64,000 bases of DNA from an uncultured Pelagibacteraceae bacterium (GCA_902599495.1 CACKFY010000003.1:48204-112203), one strand, 5' to 3'; shown: positions 32,043-41,009, counted from the first letter of the stretch. The notes: generated by a model not told the origin, from the letters alone. Translations and numbers: made by a program.

Positions 32043-32246
32043 ATGAAAATATTATCAATTGTAGCTTTACTTCTCATGTTGACAAACTGTGCCGGTGGTA
32101 ATGTTGCAAAAATTAAATTAGGCAAAAAATGTACCGTTGCTGACTCAAAACAAATACAGGAGTCCTCATTTATTTGGTTCGTATCAAAAGAAGCGCTTAA
32201 TGACTTTGATAAACGGATCAATAAAAAACATTGTTTAAATAGTTAA
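32043..32246 (+). CDS. Small lipoprotein (67 aa)
   Basis: A short signal peptide ends in a lipobox LTNC (cysteine at residue 16), so the mature protein is a lipid-anchored 52-residue product with two further cysteines. The remainder (KIKLGKKCTVADSKQIQESSFIWFV) matches no family I know. It is followed by a hairpin and T-run that may terminate its transcript. The minus-strand ORF 32039-32221 is its shadow. Confidence 0.7.
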   Translation: MKILSIVALLLMLTNCAGGNVAKIKLGKKCTVADSKQIQESSFIWFVSKEALNDFDKRINKKHCLNS

Positions 32247-32278
32247 TTTATTTAGAAAAAAAACTAAAATGTGCTAAT

Positions 32279-32305
32279 AAGGGGTGATGTCTTCATCCCT
32301 TTTTA
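32279..32305 (+). promoter_or_regulatory. Terminator-like hairpin overlapping the next start codon
   Basis: AAGGGGTGATG, a four-base TCTT loop, and CATCCCTTTTT form a stem (with a small bulge) followed by T residues. It can end the lipoprotein transcript, but its 5' arm also contains the purine-rich ribosome site and ATG (32287) of the next ORF. Read-through mRNA could therefore hide that start. Confidence 0.5.
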
Positions 32306-32505
32306 GCTTCAATGTATTTGGATATAATATCTTCGATATTATTATTATTATTATTGGTTTAATTCTCACTTTTTTTCTTCTTTATTTATTAAAAAATTGG
32401 AGAAATAAAAAAGAAAAAGATGATAAAAAATTTTTAAGTGAATGGGACAAAATTAAGAAATATGGAAAAAGTATTAATGAAAAAACTAGAAATAAAAATA
32501 AATAA
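32287..32505 (+). CDS. Small single-TM protein (72 aa)
   Basis: One hydrophobic segment (IFDIIIIIIGLILTFFLLYLL) is followed by a basic and charged cytoplasmic tail (NWRNKKEKDDKKF). I choose ATG 32287 rather than the overlapping GTG 32284. Its stop overlaps the ATG of the metallo-beta-lactamase-fold gene (TAATG), a coupling that supports it being real. Function is unknown. Confidence 0.6.
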   Translation: MSSSLFSFNVFGYNIFDIIIIIIGLILTFFLLYLLKNWRNKKEKDDKKFLSEWDKIKKYGKSINEKTRNKNK

Positions 32506-33554
32506 TGAAATTATACTTAATTTGTTTTTTAATCTTAAATATATTATCCTCAATTAATGTAATGGCGGAAAGACCTTATCATCACTTATCAGATGGAACT
32601 TTTAGAAACCCTGAGGGATCACCAAAAAGAGATCCAAATATAAAATGGTCATACAAAATTTTCAATGAGGAGAGAAAAAAAATTAAAATTAATTTTCCCA
32701 AAGATCATGTTGTTCCAAGAAATAAAGTTTTAAAAGATTTAAAAGATAACATTAATAATGATTATGTTGCATGGATAGGACATGCCACATTTTTGATAAA
32801 ACTTGGAAATATTACGATTATTACTGATCCTTTATTCTCAAAAAATACAGGACCTTTGATTTTTGGACCAAAAAGATACGTTGACCCAGCTATAAATTTA
32901 AGTGAGGTGCCTAAAACAGATGTCTTTTTACTGACACATAACCATTATGATCATCTAGACGTAAATGCTGTTAGAAATTTTCCGCATAAAAATGTAAAAG
33001 TAATTACTCCTTTAAAATTGTCGAAATATTTTAATCGTTACAAAGATGTTAACGAATTAGATTGGTATGAAAAAATTAAAGTAAATGACGATTTACATAT
33101 TACCCTGCTGCCAGCAGTGCATTGGTCTAAAAGAAGTTTGTTTGATACAAACAAAACTCTGTGGGGAAACTATCTAATTGAATACAAGGATAAAAAGATT
33201 CTATTTGCATGTGATACAGGCGTGGGAGACATTTATAAGGAACTTGGAAATAAATATGGTCCAATTGATATAACTTTTATAAATATTGGTGCATATAATT
33301 TTTTTCCAATTTTGCCTGAAAAAGATAAATCTATTTATCATACTAACCCGGAAGAAGCTTTAGGTTTGGCTAGGGATCTCAATAGTAAAAAAGTTATTGG
33401 GATGCATTGGGGAACTGTTATTCTCTCATTAGAGCCAATTATGGAACCACCAAAGAGATTTAAAAAAAATGCAAATAAATTTGGTTTTAAAAATAGTGAT
33501 GCAATTATATTTAAAATTGGACAAGTAACAAAGTTATCTGATATTTTAAATTAA
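32505..33554 (+). CDS. Secreted metallo-beta-lactamase-fold protein (NAPE-PLD-like)
   Basis: A signal peptide (about 20 residues, ending VMA) precedes a zinc hydrolase with LLTHNHYDHLD, the H-x-H-x-D-H motif, and further metal ligands in FACDTGVG and GMHWGT. AWIGHATFLIKLG is typical of the NAPE-PLD/UlaG-like branch, so it may be a periplasmic phospholipase D-like or lactonase-like enzyme. The substrate cannot be assigned. It is co-directional with the small membrane gene. Confidence 0.85.
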   Translation: MKLYLICFLILNILSSINVMAERPYHHLSDGTFRNPEGSPKRDPNIKWSYKIFNEERKKIKINFPKDHVVPRNKVLKDLKDNINNDYVAWIGHATFLIKLGNITIITDPLFSKNTGPLIFGPKRYVDPAINLSEVPKTDVFLLTHNHYDHLDVNAVRNFPHKNVKVITPLKLSKYFNRYKDVNELDWYEKIKVNDDLHITLLPAVHWSKRSLFDTNKTLWGNYLIEYKDKKILFACDTGVGDIYKELGNKYGPIDITFINIGAYNFFPILPEKDKSIYHTNPEEALGLARDLNSKKVIGMHWGTVILSLEPIMEPPKRFKKNANKFGFKNSDAIIFKIGQVTKLSDILN

Positions 33555-34723
33555 TTTAATTTTTTCTTATATTCTCTGTCAATCATTGAGGTAAGAGAGT
33601 CAACAAGGGCATCAGAAAATTTAAAAATTTCATTAGGTTTGTATTCAGAAGACTGATTTTTAGATAGGTTAGTTTTATCTTCAACAATAATATTTGAAGT
33701 TGGATCATTATCTTTTAAATATACTAACATTATCCAGTTTTCATCTGTCTCTTCATCAAGTTTAATAAAAATTTCAGAAGTCTCGTATCTTCTATCTATT
33801 ACCCTTAATAGTGACATTTTTTTTGGTAACCATCTCCTGTTAAGTTGAAAAACACAAGAAGCCATACTTCTATAAAAGCTCTCCAAATTATTTTCTATTT
33901 TTTCTCTAGCAATATTAAATTGTCTCTCTTTTTCTAATAAATCGGATCTTGTATCTTCATCTGATACCTCTATACCTAGTTGCTCTATTCTTTCTCTAAT
34001 TTTTTGATCTCTTATAGCTTGATATTTTAATTTAATTTTTTCTATTCTTTCTTGAACTTCCTCATAATTTTCTCTTTCTTGATTTAAAACAAACTTCTCT
34101 AAATTTTTAATTTCTAATGCCTCTCTCTTTCTAAATTGATCGATTTTCTTCTCTAGTCTGATTTTTTCGTAGAACAATCTTTGCTTTTCTGCTTGATCTT
34201 TTCTCACTTGCGCTTGTTCTTCTTTTATAAATTTCTTTAATTCAATTTTTCTCTCTTTGACTAATTTTATTTCTTCCTTAATTTCACTTTGCTTAGCTTT
34301 TAATTCCTCTTGTTTCATCATTTTATCTCTTTTTATAATATCGTCTTTTTCCTTTTTCATTTTCTTGAGCTGTTCCTGTCTTTTTCTATCTCGTTCCTCT
34401 TCAATTACCTGTTTAAAAGAGTTAATTTTATCTGATATATTTTGAAAAAAACTTTGAAGTTTTTGATCCAAATTAAAATTTATTTTAAAATTAAAACTAA
34501 TTTTATCCGTTAATCTTATAATTTTTCTAAAAGTTTCTTTAGTAGATCTTTTTCTTTTTTTTGATGAAACCTTTCTTTTTTTAGATAAAAATTTTAATTT
34601 TTTCTTTAAGGAACGTTTTCTTGTTTTTTTTTTGTATTTTTTTCTTCTTTTTATTCTTTTTTTTATTTTCGACTTTTTTTTAAATCTTGTTTTTTTTCTT
34701 ATTTTCTTTTTCTTTTTTTTCAT
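33551..34723 (-). CDS. Extremely basic coiled-coil protein (390 aa)
   Basis: The first 65 residues are almost all lysine and arginine (for example RFKKKSKIKKRIKRRKKYKK). Residues about 100-270 form a long charged coiled coil rich in E, K, Q and R. The C-terminal ~100 residues are a folded-looking domain with ASCVFQLNRRWLPKK, YETSEIFIKL and NWIMLVYLKD. No family is recognised. The basic arm suggests binding to DNA, RNA or membranes; an RNA- or nucleoid-associated scaffold is inference. It converges with the hydrolase gene by four bases. Confidence 0.7.
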   Translation of the reverse strand: MKKKKKKIRKKTRFKKKSKIKKRIKRRKKYKKKTRKRSLKKKLKFLSKKRKVSSKKRKRSTKETFRKIIRLTDKISFNFKINFNLDQKLQSFFQNISDKINSFKQVIEEERDRKRQEQLKKMKKEKDDIIKRDKMMKQEELKAKQSEIKEEIKLVKERKIELKKFIKEEQAQVRKDQAEKQRLFYEKIRLEKKIDQFRKREALEIKNLEKFVLNQERENYEEVQERIEKIKLKYQAIRDQKIRERIEQLGIEVSDEDTRSDLLEKERQFNIAREKIENNLESFYRSMASCVFQLNRRWLPKKMSLLRVIDRRYETSEIFIKLDEETDENWIMLVYLKDNDPTSNIIVEDKTNLSKNQSSEYKPNEIFKFSDALVDSLTSMIDREYKKKLN

Positions 34724-34749
34724 ACCTGATAATTATTAAATATCAGTTT

Positions 34750-35955
34750 TTATGAATATATATAGTCTCTTGTAGGTCTGGCTGCACTAAAGTTCTTCAC
34801 AATTTGTAATTGAAATACCGCTAAGTCTCTATATCTAAAAGCTGCAGCACAACTTGCTAGATAAAAAGACCACATTTTTACAAATTTTTCATCAAACATG
34901 TCTTTTACTAAATCCTTCTTTGCCATAAATCTACTCAACCAACTTAAAAGTGTTTTATCATAATGACGAATTAGTGTTTCTGTGTCTGCTACTATTAATC
35001 CTGTTTTTTCAATTGGTTTTACTATTTGACTCAATGATGGACAAATTCCTCCAGGGAAAATATATTTATTAATAAATTTATTGGGGGGAGTAGGTTTGTC
35101 TACTACTCCAATAGTATGTAACAAAAATATCCCGTCATCTTTTAAAAGTTTGCTTATTGATTTAAAAAATATATTATAGAATTTTTTTCCAACATGCTCG
35201 AACATTCCTACTGAATAAATTCTATCATATTCCCCTTTAACTTCTCTGTAATCAGCTAATTCAAATGAAACTTGATTGTCTAAGTTTAATTCTTTAGCCT
35301 TTTTTTTACAGTAATTAATTTGATTTTTACTTAATGAAATTCCTTTAACCTCGCACCCTTTTTGTTTTGCTATTTCAAAAGCCATACCTCCCCAACCACA
35401 TCCTACTTCTAAAATCTTTTGTCCGCTTTTGATATTTAGCTTTTTAATTATATGATCTATTTTATTTTGTTGCGCATCCTCTAAAGTTTTAGTTCCTTCC
35501 TTCCAGTAAGCACAAGAATATTGTCTGTGTTTAGTGTCTAAAAATATATCGTATAATTTTTCTCCTTTATCGCCCCCAATATCATAATGATGCTCGACAT
35601 TTTTTCTTGCTTTTCCAGGTAAATTAAAATTTGATAAAAATCTTACAATTTGAAAGATTCTTTTCGATAAATAGCTAGCGGTAGTAATTTCCTCTCTGCC
35701 AAGATTTTTTATTAAAGACATTAAAAACTCCTCTAAAGATCCATTTTGAATTATAATTTCATTTCTCATATAAGCCTCGGGAAACTCTAATTCTGGATCA
35801 AGAATTAATTTCCATTTAAGGTTATCTTTTAACAATTTGATCGTTAAGGGGTTTTCTTTTTTAGGATTGCCACAAATATATTTTTGTCCAGTTGAGTCTT
35901 CTAAAATAATTCCATCATTTTTATAAATTTTACTTAGAACTTTTGCTAAAATCAT
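34750..35955 (-). CDS. cfa: Cyclopropane-fatty-acyl-phospholipid synthase
   Basis: The 401-residue protein has the SAM-binding EVGCGWGGMAFEIA and the downstream GMFEHVG, both typical of CFA synthases. It adds a methylene across double bonds of membrane phospholipid acyl chains, using SAM. The C-terminal YRDLAVFQLQIVK is a family-conserved tail. It lies three bases from the DapA-family gene upstream on the same strand. Confidence 0.93.
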   Translation of the reverse strand: MILAKVLSKIYKNDGIILEDSTGQKYICGNPKKENPLTIKLLKDNLKWKLILDPELEFPEAYMRNEIIIQNGSLEEFLMSLIKNLGREEITTASYLSKRIFQIVRFLSNFNLPGKARKNVEHHYDIGGDKGEKLYDIFLDTKHRQYSCAYWKEGTKTLEDAQQNKIDHIIKKLNIKSGQKILEVGCGWGGMAFEIAKQKGCEVKGISLSKNQINYCKKKAKELNLDNQVSFELADYREVKGEYDRIYSVGMFEHVGKKFYNIFFKSISKLLKDDGIFLLHTIGVVDKPTPPNKFINKYIFPGGICPSLSQIVKPIEKTGLIVADTETLIRHYDKTLLSWLSRFMAKKDLVKDMFDEKFVKMWSFYLASCAAAFRYRDLAVFQLQIVKNFSAARPTRDYIYS

Positions 35956-35958
35956 ATA

Positions 35959-36843
35959 TTAAGCTGCAATATTTTTATTGAAACCAAACTTTAAAGTTTC
36001 AAGTTTTTTTAATAATTCTTTATTTTTTTTTGAATTTAATAATGTTAAGGGAGGCAATAAATTTTTAAATTTAGAATTTTGAGTAGACATATAGCTATGT
36101 AAACCAGAGATCAAATTATAATTATCAAAAACATGTCTTACCATGATCAATTTTTCATTTGAAGTTTGAGGTTTATTTTTTTCAAAATTATCAAAAACTT
36201 CTCTAGCTAATTTATGAGTAACGTTAGCAATAGCAGATATACATCCAGAGCAACCGATTTCTAAACCTTTAAGTAATTTAGACTCATCTCCCGGAAAAAT
36301 TAAAAAATCTTTAATTTTAAGTTTTTCGTACAAGTTATAAGTGGAGTCTTTACATCCAATTATATTTTTGGGAAATGAATCTACTAATTTTTTAACGAAA
36401 TTTACCTCAAATTTAAAACCACTTAATTTTTCAAAATTATATAAAATAATTTTTACTTTAGGTATTTTCTTTATAATCTCAGAGTAAAATTTAAAAACTC
36501 CATCTTCAGAATTGCCTTTATAGTAAGCAGGCGGCATTATAAGAAAATTTTGAAAATCATATTCAATCGAGTATCTTATAAATTCAATAGTTTCTGTAAG
36601 TGAATTACAACCAGTTCCTAAGTGAAAATTTTTTTTAAATTTACTTAATGGAAGTTTTGATACTAATTCTTTTTTCTCAGCCATTGAAATTAATTGACTT
36701 TGCCCTGTGGAGCCAAAAAAGAATACACCATGCAAACCCTCTTTTATTATATCTTCAGCGTGAGATATAGTTTCATCAATATCTAATGAAAAATTTTCAT
36801 CTAAAACACTTAAAGTTGCTGCATAAACACCTTTTTTAATCAT
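35959..36843 (-). CDS. DapA/NAL-superfamily aldolase, substrate uncertain
   Basis: A TIM-barrel enzyme of 294 residues with Schiff-base lysine in GCKDST and the catalytic tyrosine in LYNFEKLSG. It differs from true DapA: the GTTGE pocket is GSTGQ and the YNxPxRT strand is YNFEKLS, so pyruvate-plus-aldehyde specificity cannot be inferred from DapA itself. Related family members act on keto-deoxy sugars, sialic acid or 4-hydroxyproline products. It is probably co-transcribed with cfa. Confidence 0.8.
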   Translation of the reverse strand: MIKKGVYAATLSVLDENFSLDIDETISHAEDIIKEGLHGVFFFGSTGQSQLISMAEKKELVSKLPLSKFKKNFHLGTGCNSLTETIEFIRYSIEYDFQNFLIMPPAYYKGNSEDGVFKFYSEIIKKIPKVKIILYNFEKLSGFKFEVNFVKKLVDSFPKNIIGCKDSTYNLYEKLKIKDFLIFPGDESKLLKGLEIGCSGCISAIANVTHKLAREVFDNFEKNKPQTSNEKLIMVRHVFDNYNLISGLHSYMSTQNSKFKNLLPPLTLLNSKKNKELLKKLETLKFGFNKNIAA

Positions 36844-36890
36844 AATCTTACCTAAATTTATATGTCTAAGTTATAATAATATTTTTCAAA

Positions 36891-37835
36891 ATGAAAGTTC
36901 TTGTTATTCAGCAAAGATATGGGATAGGGGATATGCTTATATTTTTACCTTATCTTAAGGCTTTGGCAGAAAAAAATAATGTAAAAATTTCTTTGTTAGC
37001 AAAAAAAACATCTAGATCATCAGAGTTATTTAAAGCAGAGAATTTTTTGGATGAAATTATAGATTTAGATTCTACTAATGATGGAATAAGAGGTTTTTTT
37101 AAATTATCAAAAGAAATCAAAAAAAGAAAATTTGATAAGATATATATTTTTAATGGATCTTTAAGATACAAGATCTTAGCTATATTTGCTGGTATAAAAA
37201 GTATATATCAATATCCGCTTTTTACTTCTAAAGATATTATATTTCAAACAGCAAAAGTTTTTACTGAACCACTGGTCGGTAAAATTTTATCTACAGAACC
37301 TAATCTTTTATTAAAAGAAGAAGATGTTAATGATGCGAAAAATACTTATAGAATAAATGAAAAAACAAAAAATATTGTTTTGGGTGTTTCTGCTTCTGGA
37401 CCAACAAAAAGATGGGATATTGAACATTATATAAAATTAGCAGCGCAATTAAGTCACCATAAAGAATGTAGGTTTTTTATTGCGGTTGGCAAAGATGATT
37501 TGGAAATAATAAATAAAATTAAAAATTCAAATATTAACTCTATTTGTATGACTATGGAAAAATTACAAATTTCGAATATTTTAAATATTATTAAAAATTG
37601 TAATTTATATATCGGTAATGATACTGGGTTCATGCACATGAGCGCTGCACTTGGGATAAAGTCGATCGGAATTTTTACAGACTCACCAGCTTATTCTTAT
37701 AGTGCTTATTCTAAAAATATAATTCCAATTGTTCCTAGGGGGGAAACAGTTGAAAGTACAACCCACGATACTTTGGGTAAAGATAGAATTTCTTTAGAAG
37801 AAGTTTTAGGTGTTGCGAAAAAAGTTTTAAACTAA
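36891..37835 (+). CDS. GT9 heptosyltransferase-like glycosyltransferase
   Basis: The N-terminus QQRYGIGDMLIFLPYL and the C-terminal CNLYIGNDTGFMHMSAALG are the diagnostic GT9 motifs for ADP-heptose:LPS heptosyltransferases. It would act at the cytoplasmic face on LPS inner core, or on another lipid if this genome lacks heptose. It is divergent from the DapA-family gene and convergent with the J-domain gene. Confidence 0.87.
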   Translation: MKVLVIQQRYGIGDMLIFLPYLKALAEKNNVKISLLAKKTSRSSELFKAENFLDEIIDLDSTNDGIRGFFKLSKEIKKRKFDKIYIFNGSLRYKILAIFAGIKSIYQYPLFTSKDIIFQTAKVFTEPLVGKILSTEPNLLLKEEDVNDAKNTYRINEKTKNIVLGVSASGPTKRWDIEHYIKLAAQLSHHKECRFFIAVGKDDLEIINKIKNSNINSICMTMEKLQISNILNIIKNCNLYIGNDTGFMHMSAALGIKSIGIFTDSPAYSYSAYSKNIIPIVPRGETVESTTHDTLGKDRISLEEVLGVAKKVLN

Positions 37836-38332
37836 CTAAAGTCAGTTTTTATAATTTTTTCCTTCGCTTCATTTACTAATTGACTTAGCCGCTCTGAATT
37901 AACGTCTCGATTCATATCTGGATGAATTTTTTTTTGTAATTTCGCTGCAGTTTTTAAAACGTCTTCTTTTGAACATCCCTTTTTTAAACCTAAAATTTTA
38001 TAGCTTTCCTCAGTAGATATACTTGTAGTTGCTTGTGAGGTTTTGTTGCCAAATCTACCTGAGCTCCTTAAAACTTGTATAAGCCTCCATAATTGAAATA
38101 ATTGTAATGCTGTAAAACCTTTTATTTTCAATCCGCTTAGGAGAATTAATAAAAATGGTAGTGAAAATATATATTTACCGCCTATTGCTAAAATTGCTGC
38201 TAAAAATATAGATATAACTATAGCTAATCTTTTCAAAAATTGTGCTATTTTTTTAGTACTAGTTTTAGCAAACCAATTTAAAAATAAATAAACAATGACA
38301 AATATGATAATTCCAATTAAAAACCAATTCAT
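37832..38332 (-). CDS. Membrane-anchored J-domain protein
   Basis: Two hydrophobic segments (about residues 2-19 and 40-62) precede a C-terminal J domain, EESYKILGLKKGCSKEDVL followed by KIHPDMNRD, where HPD is the DnaK-activating motif. The topology resembles DjlA/TimB-like membrane J proteins, which recruit DnaK to the membrane. It overlaps the GT9 gene by four bases, convergently. Confidence 0.85.
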   Translation of the reverse strand: MNWFLIGIIIFVIVYLFLNWFAKTSTKKIAQFLKRLAIVISIFLAAILAIGGKYIFSLPFLLILLSGLKIKGFTALQLFQLWRLIQVLRSSGRFGNKTSQATTSISTEESYKILGLKKGCSKEDVLKTAAKLQKKIHPDMNRDVNSERLSQLVNEAKEKIIKTDFS

Positions 38333-38346
38333 ATAATTCTTTAAAA

Positions 38347-40425
38347 ATGAGTATACCAGAATTAAAAAAAATAAAGAGCGAGAAAAAGTATCACAATACT
38401 ACTTTAAAGGATGATTATTCTTGGGTGGATCAGCCTGATATTTTAGATGTTTTAAAAAATCCAAATAAGCTACATCCTGAGGTTAAAAAGTACATTGAAG
38501 AAAATAACTTATTAACTGAAAAATATTTTGATGATGTTAAAGATTTGCAAAAAAAACTTTTTAATGAAATTAAATCAAAAATAAAACTCGATGATACATC
38601 TTTAAAATTTAAAGATAAAAAATACTTTTATTGGAGTAAAACTGAAGCTAAGGGGAATTATGGTAAGCGATTAAGACAATTAATCGATAAATCTAAACCA
38701 GAAGAAATTTATTTCGATGGAGACTTAGAAAAGAAAAAATCTGGATCCGAATATTTTGGCCTAGGTAGTGTCAGTGTTTCACATAATGATGACTTTATGG
38801 CATATTCTCTAGATTTAAAAGGATCTGAGTATTACACTATTTATTTAAGAGATTTAACTAATAGTAAAAATTTACCTGATCAAATTGAAAATACTAGCGG
38901 AAGTATTACTTGGTCACTAGATAGTAAAAGTTTTTTTTATTCAAAACTAGACAAATTTCACAGACCTAGAAAAATTTATAAACATTTTTTAGGTAAGCCT
39001 GTTGAAAGTGACGAGCTTATTTTTGAGGAAAAAGATGAAACTTTTACATGTAGTATTGGTTTAACATCGGATGAAAAATATTTCATAATTTCCACCTCAG
39101 ATCATATTACCACTGAGGAACATTTTTTTGAGTCAACTAGCGAAGAAATTAAACTAAGACTGTTTAAAAAAAGAAAAAAAGACGTACGTTATTCTTTGGA
39201 CTCCTGGGGAGATTATTTCTATGTTCACACCAATGAAAATGCAAGAGACTACAAAATTTTAAGGTGTAAAAAAGATAATATTGAAAATTTGGAGGAATTC
39301 GTTCCACCAAAAAAAGAGACGGTTATTGGTGGTTTAGATTTTTTGGATAATTATATAATTAGAGCTGAAAAATCTGATGCTATTCCAAAGTTATATGCGA
39401 GAAATATTAATACAAATGAGGAAGAGGAAATAAAAATTTCTAACGAACCTATTGGTGTTCCCGGAGCCAGTTTAATGCAAAAAGATACTAATACCTCTAA
39501 AATAAGAATTAGTTGGGAGAGCATGGCGACACCGGGTAAAATATTTGAATATGATATTAAAACAAAAGAAAAAAAATTAGTTAAGGAAGTTGAAATCCCT
39601 TCTGGCCATAATCCAGATAAATATATTGTTGAAAGAATAAAAGCTAAATCTCATGATGGACGTATGATACCTATTAGTTTAGTTAGACTTAAAAATTCAA
39701 AACAGGACGGAAAATCAAAAATATTATTATATGCTTACGGAGCTTATAAACATAGTGTATCTCCATCATTTAGTGCTTCAAGATTTTGCTTAGTTGATAG
39801 AGGTATTACATTCGCAATCGCACATATAAGAGGTGGGGGAGATTTAGGAGACAATTGGCACACAGAAGGGAAAAAGAAACTTAAGAAAAATACTTTTCAC
39901 GATTATATCGCATGTGCAAATCACTTAATTGAGCAAAGGTATACACATAAAGGCGGATTATGTTTTTACGGAGGTAGTGCTGGAGGACTTACAGGAGGTA
40001 GTGTAGCAAATATGGCTCCAGAATTATTTTTTGCAATGTTATTGCTAGTGCCTTTTGTAGATACAATGACAACGATGTTAAATGAAAAACTGCCACTCAC
40101 ACCAGCTGAGTGGGAGCTTTGGGGAAATCCAATTAAAAGTAAAGAGTACTTTGACTACATACTATCTTATTCTCCTTATAATAATTTAAGTAAAAAAAAA
40201 TACCCACCAATGTTAATCACGTCTTCAATATTTGATAACAGAGTTTTATATTCCGAGCCTGTAAAATATATTGCTAAGTTAAGAGATGTTAAAGAAGATG
40301 ACAACGAACAATTATTAAAGTGTAAAATGGAAGCAGCTGGTCATGGCGGAATGAGTGGTAGAGATAATGCTATTAAAGAACTTGCTGAAGAATATAGTTT
40401 TATTTTAAAGAACGCTAAAGTTTAA
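38347..40425 (+). CDS. S9 prolyl oligopeptidase / oligopeptidase B-like
   Basis: An N-terminal beta-propeller region precedes the hydrolase with nucleophile GGSAGG, acid in IFDNRVLY and histidine in EAAGHGG. The 692-residue length and HIRGGGDLGDNWH favour oligopeptidase B (PtrB), which cleaves short peptides after basic residues, over prolyl endopeptidase. No signal peptide is seen. It is followed directly by the heat-shock region. Confidence 0.9.
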   Translation: MSIPELKKIKSEKKYHNTTLKDDYSWVDQPDILDVLKNPNKLHPEVKKYIEENNLLTEKYFDDVKDLQKKLFNEIKSKIKLDDTSLKFKDKKYFYWSKTEAKGNYGKRLRQLIDKSKPEEIYFDGDLEKKKSGSEYFGLGSVSVSHNDDFMAYSLDLKGSEYYTIYLRDLTNSKNLPDQIENTSGSITWSLDSKSFFYSKLDKFHRPRKIYKHFLGKPVESDELIFEEKDETFTCSIGLTSDEKYFIISTSDHITTEEHFFESTSEEIKLRLFKKRKKDVRYSLDSWGDYFYVHTNENARDYKILRCKKDNIENLEEFVPPKKETVIGGLDFLDNYIIRAEKSDAIPKLYARNINTNEEEEIKISNEPIGVPGASLMQKDTNTSKIRISWESMATPGKIFEYDIKTKEKKLVKEVEIPSGHNPDKYIVERIKAKSHDGRMIPISLVRLKNSKQDGKSKILLYAYGAYKHSVSPSFSASRFCLVDRGITFAIAHIRGGGDLGDNWHTEGKKKLKKNTFHDYIACANHLIEQRYTHKGGLCFYGGSAGGLTGGSVANMAPELFFAMLLLVPFVDTMTTMLNEKLPLTPAEWELWGNPIKSKEYFDYILSYSPYNNLSKKKYPPMLITSSIFDNRVLYSEPVKYIAKLRDVKEDDNEQLLKCKMEAAGHGGMSGRDNAIKELAEEYSFILKNAKV

Positions 40426-40432
40426 ATACCAT

Positions 40433-40463
40433 CTTGAAAATTAAAAAAAAGTTACCATATAAA
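40433..40463 (+). promoter_or_regulatory. Heat-shock (sigma-32 type) promoter for hsp20
   Basis: CTTGAAA at 40433-40439 and CCATATAAA at 40455-40463 are separated by 15 bases. They match the RpoH promoter pattern of CTTGAA plus C-rich -10, and lie directly upstream of an sHsp gene. Transcription would begin near 40470, giving a short structured leader. Confidence 0.65.
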
Positions 40464-40466
40464 TTC

Positions 40467-40521
40467 TTGTTGATTGCCGAAAGGGATCAACATTAACCTT
40501 GCTAACAAAGGAGGAAATATG
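40467..40521 (+). ncRNA. ROSE-like RNA thermometer in the hsp20 leader
   Basis: The leader can form a first hairpin (TGTTGAT/ATCAACA, 7 bp, with a CC-GAAA-GG cap) at 40468-40492. A second stem can pair CTTGCT (40498-40503) with the Shine-Dalgarno AGGAGG (40509-40514) around a 5-base loop, including the U-U-G-C-U against A-G-G-A-G arrangement with a central G-G pair known from ROSE elements. At low temperature it would hide the ribosome site; heat would melt it. Confidence 0.6.
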
Positions 40522-40962
40522 ACAAGTAAGGATCTATCGATCTTTAATTCACTAAGACCTTTTAGCATTGGATTCGATGACATGTTTGATCAGTTCGAGT
40601 CTATGTTAGGGAATGGCAGTCTTGCTGTACAAAGCAATTACCCGCCATATAACATTCGAAAAGCAGGCAAAGATAAATATGCTATTGAAGTAGCAGTTGC
40701 TGGCTTTAACAAAGACGATGTTGAGGTAGAATATGAAGATAATCTTTTAACTGTAAAAACTAAACAAGTTAAAAGCACTGAGAAAAAAGATGGTGAAGAG
40801 ATAATTCATAGAGGTATTTCTCAAAGATCTTTTGCCAGATCATTTACAATTGCAGATGATGTAAAAGTAGGTGGTGCTGAGTTAAAAGATGGACTTTTGA
40901 CAATTTCTTGTGAAAAGATTGTGCCAGAAGCAAAGAAAAAAAGACTTATTGAGATCAAATAA
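40519..40962 (+). CDS. Small heat shock protein, Hsp20/IbpA family
   Basis: The alpha-crystallin domain spans about residues 40-140, with EVAVAGFNKDDVEVEYEDNLLTV and FARSFTIADDV. The track starts at TTG 40474; the real start is ATG 40519, preceded by AAAGGAGG with ideal spacing. The protein (147 residues) binds unfolding proteins during heat stress. Regulation is visible upstream: a heat-shock promoter and a likely RNA thermometer. A strong terminator follows. Confidence 0.93.
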   Translation: MTSKDLSIFNSLRPFSIGFDDMFDQFESMLGNGSLAVQSNYPPYNIRKAGKDKYAIEVAVAGFNKDDVEVEYEDNLLTVKTKQVKSTEKKDGEEIIHRGISQRSFARSFTIADDVKVGGAELKDGLLTISCEKIVPEAKKKRLIEIK

Positions 40963-40970
40963 GTTTACCT

Positions 40971-41007
40971 TACTTGCGGAGCAATCTCCGCAAGTAAACT
41001 TTTTTTA
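40971..41007 (+). terminator. Strong intrinsic terminator after hsp20
   Basis: An 11-bp stem TACTTGCGGAG / CTCCGCAAGTA with a 4-base CAAT loop is followed after AAC by TTTTTTT. It isolates the heat-shock gene from the next ORF, which starts just after it. Confidence 0.92.
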
Positions 41008-41009
41008 TT

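Noticed and set aside
40474-40518. Longer Hsp20 start at TTG 40474
   Set aside because: ATG 40519 has an ideal AGGAGG and begins at the family start; the extra 15 codons are the structured leader.
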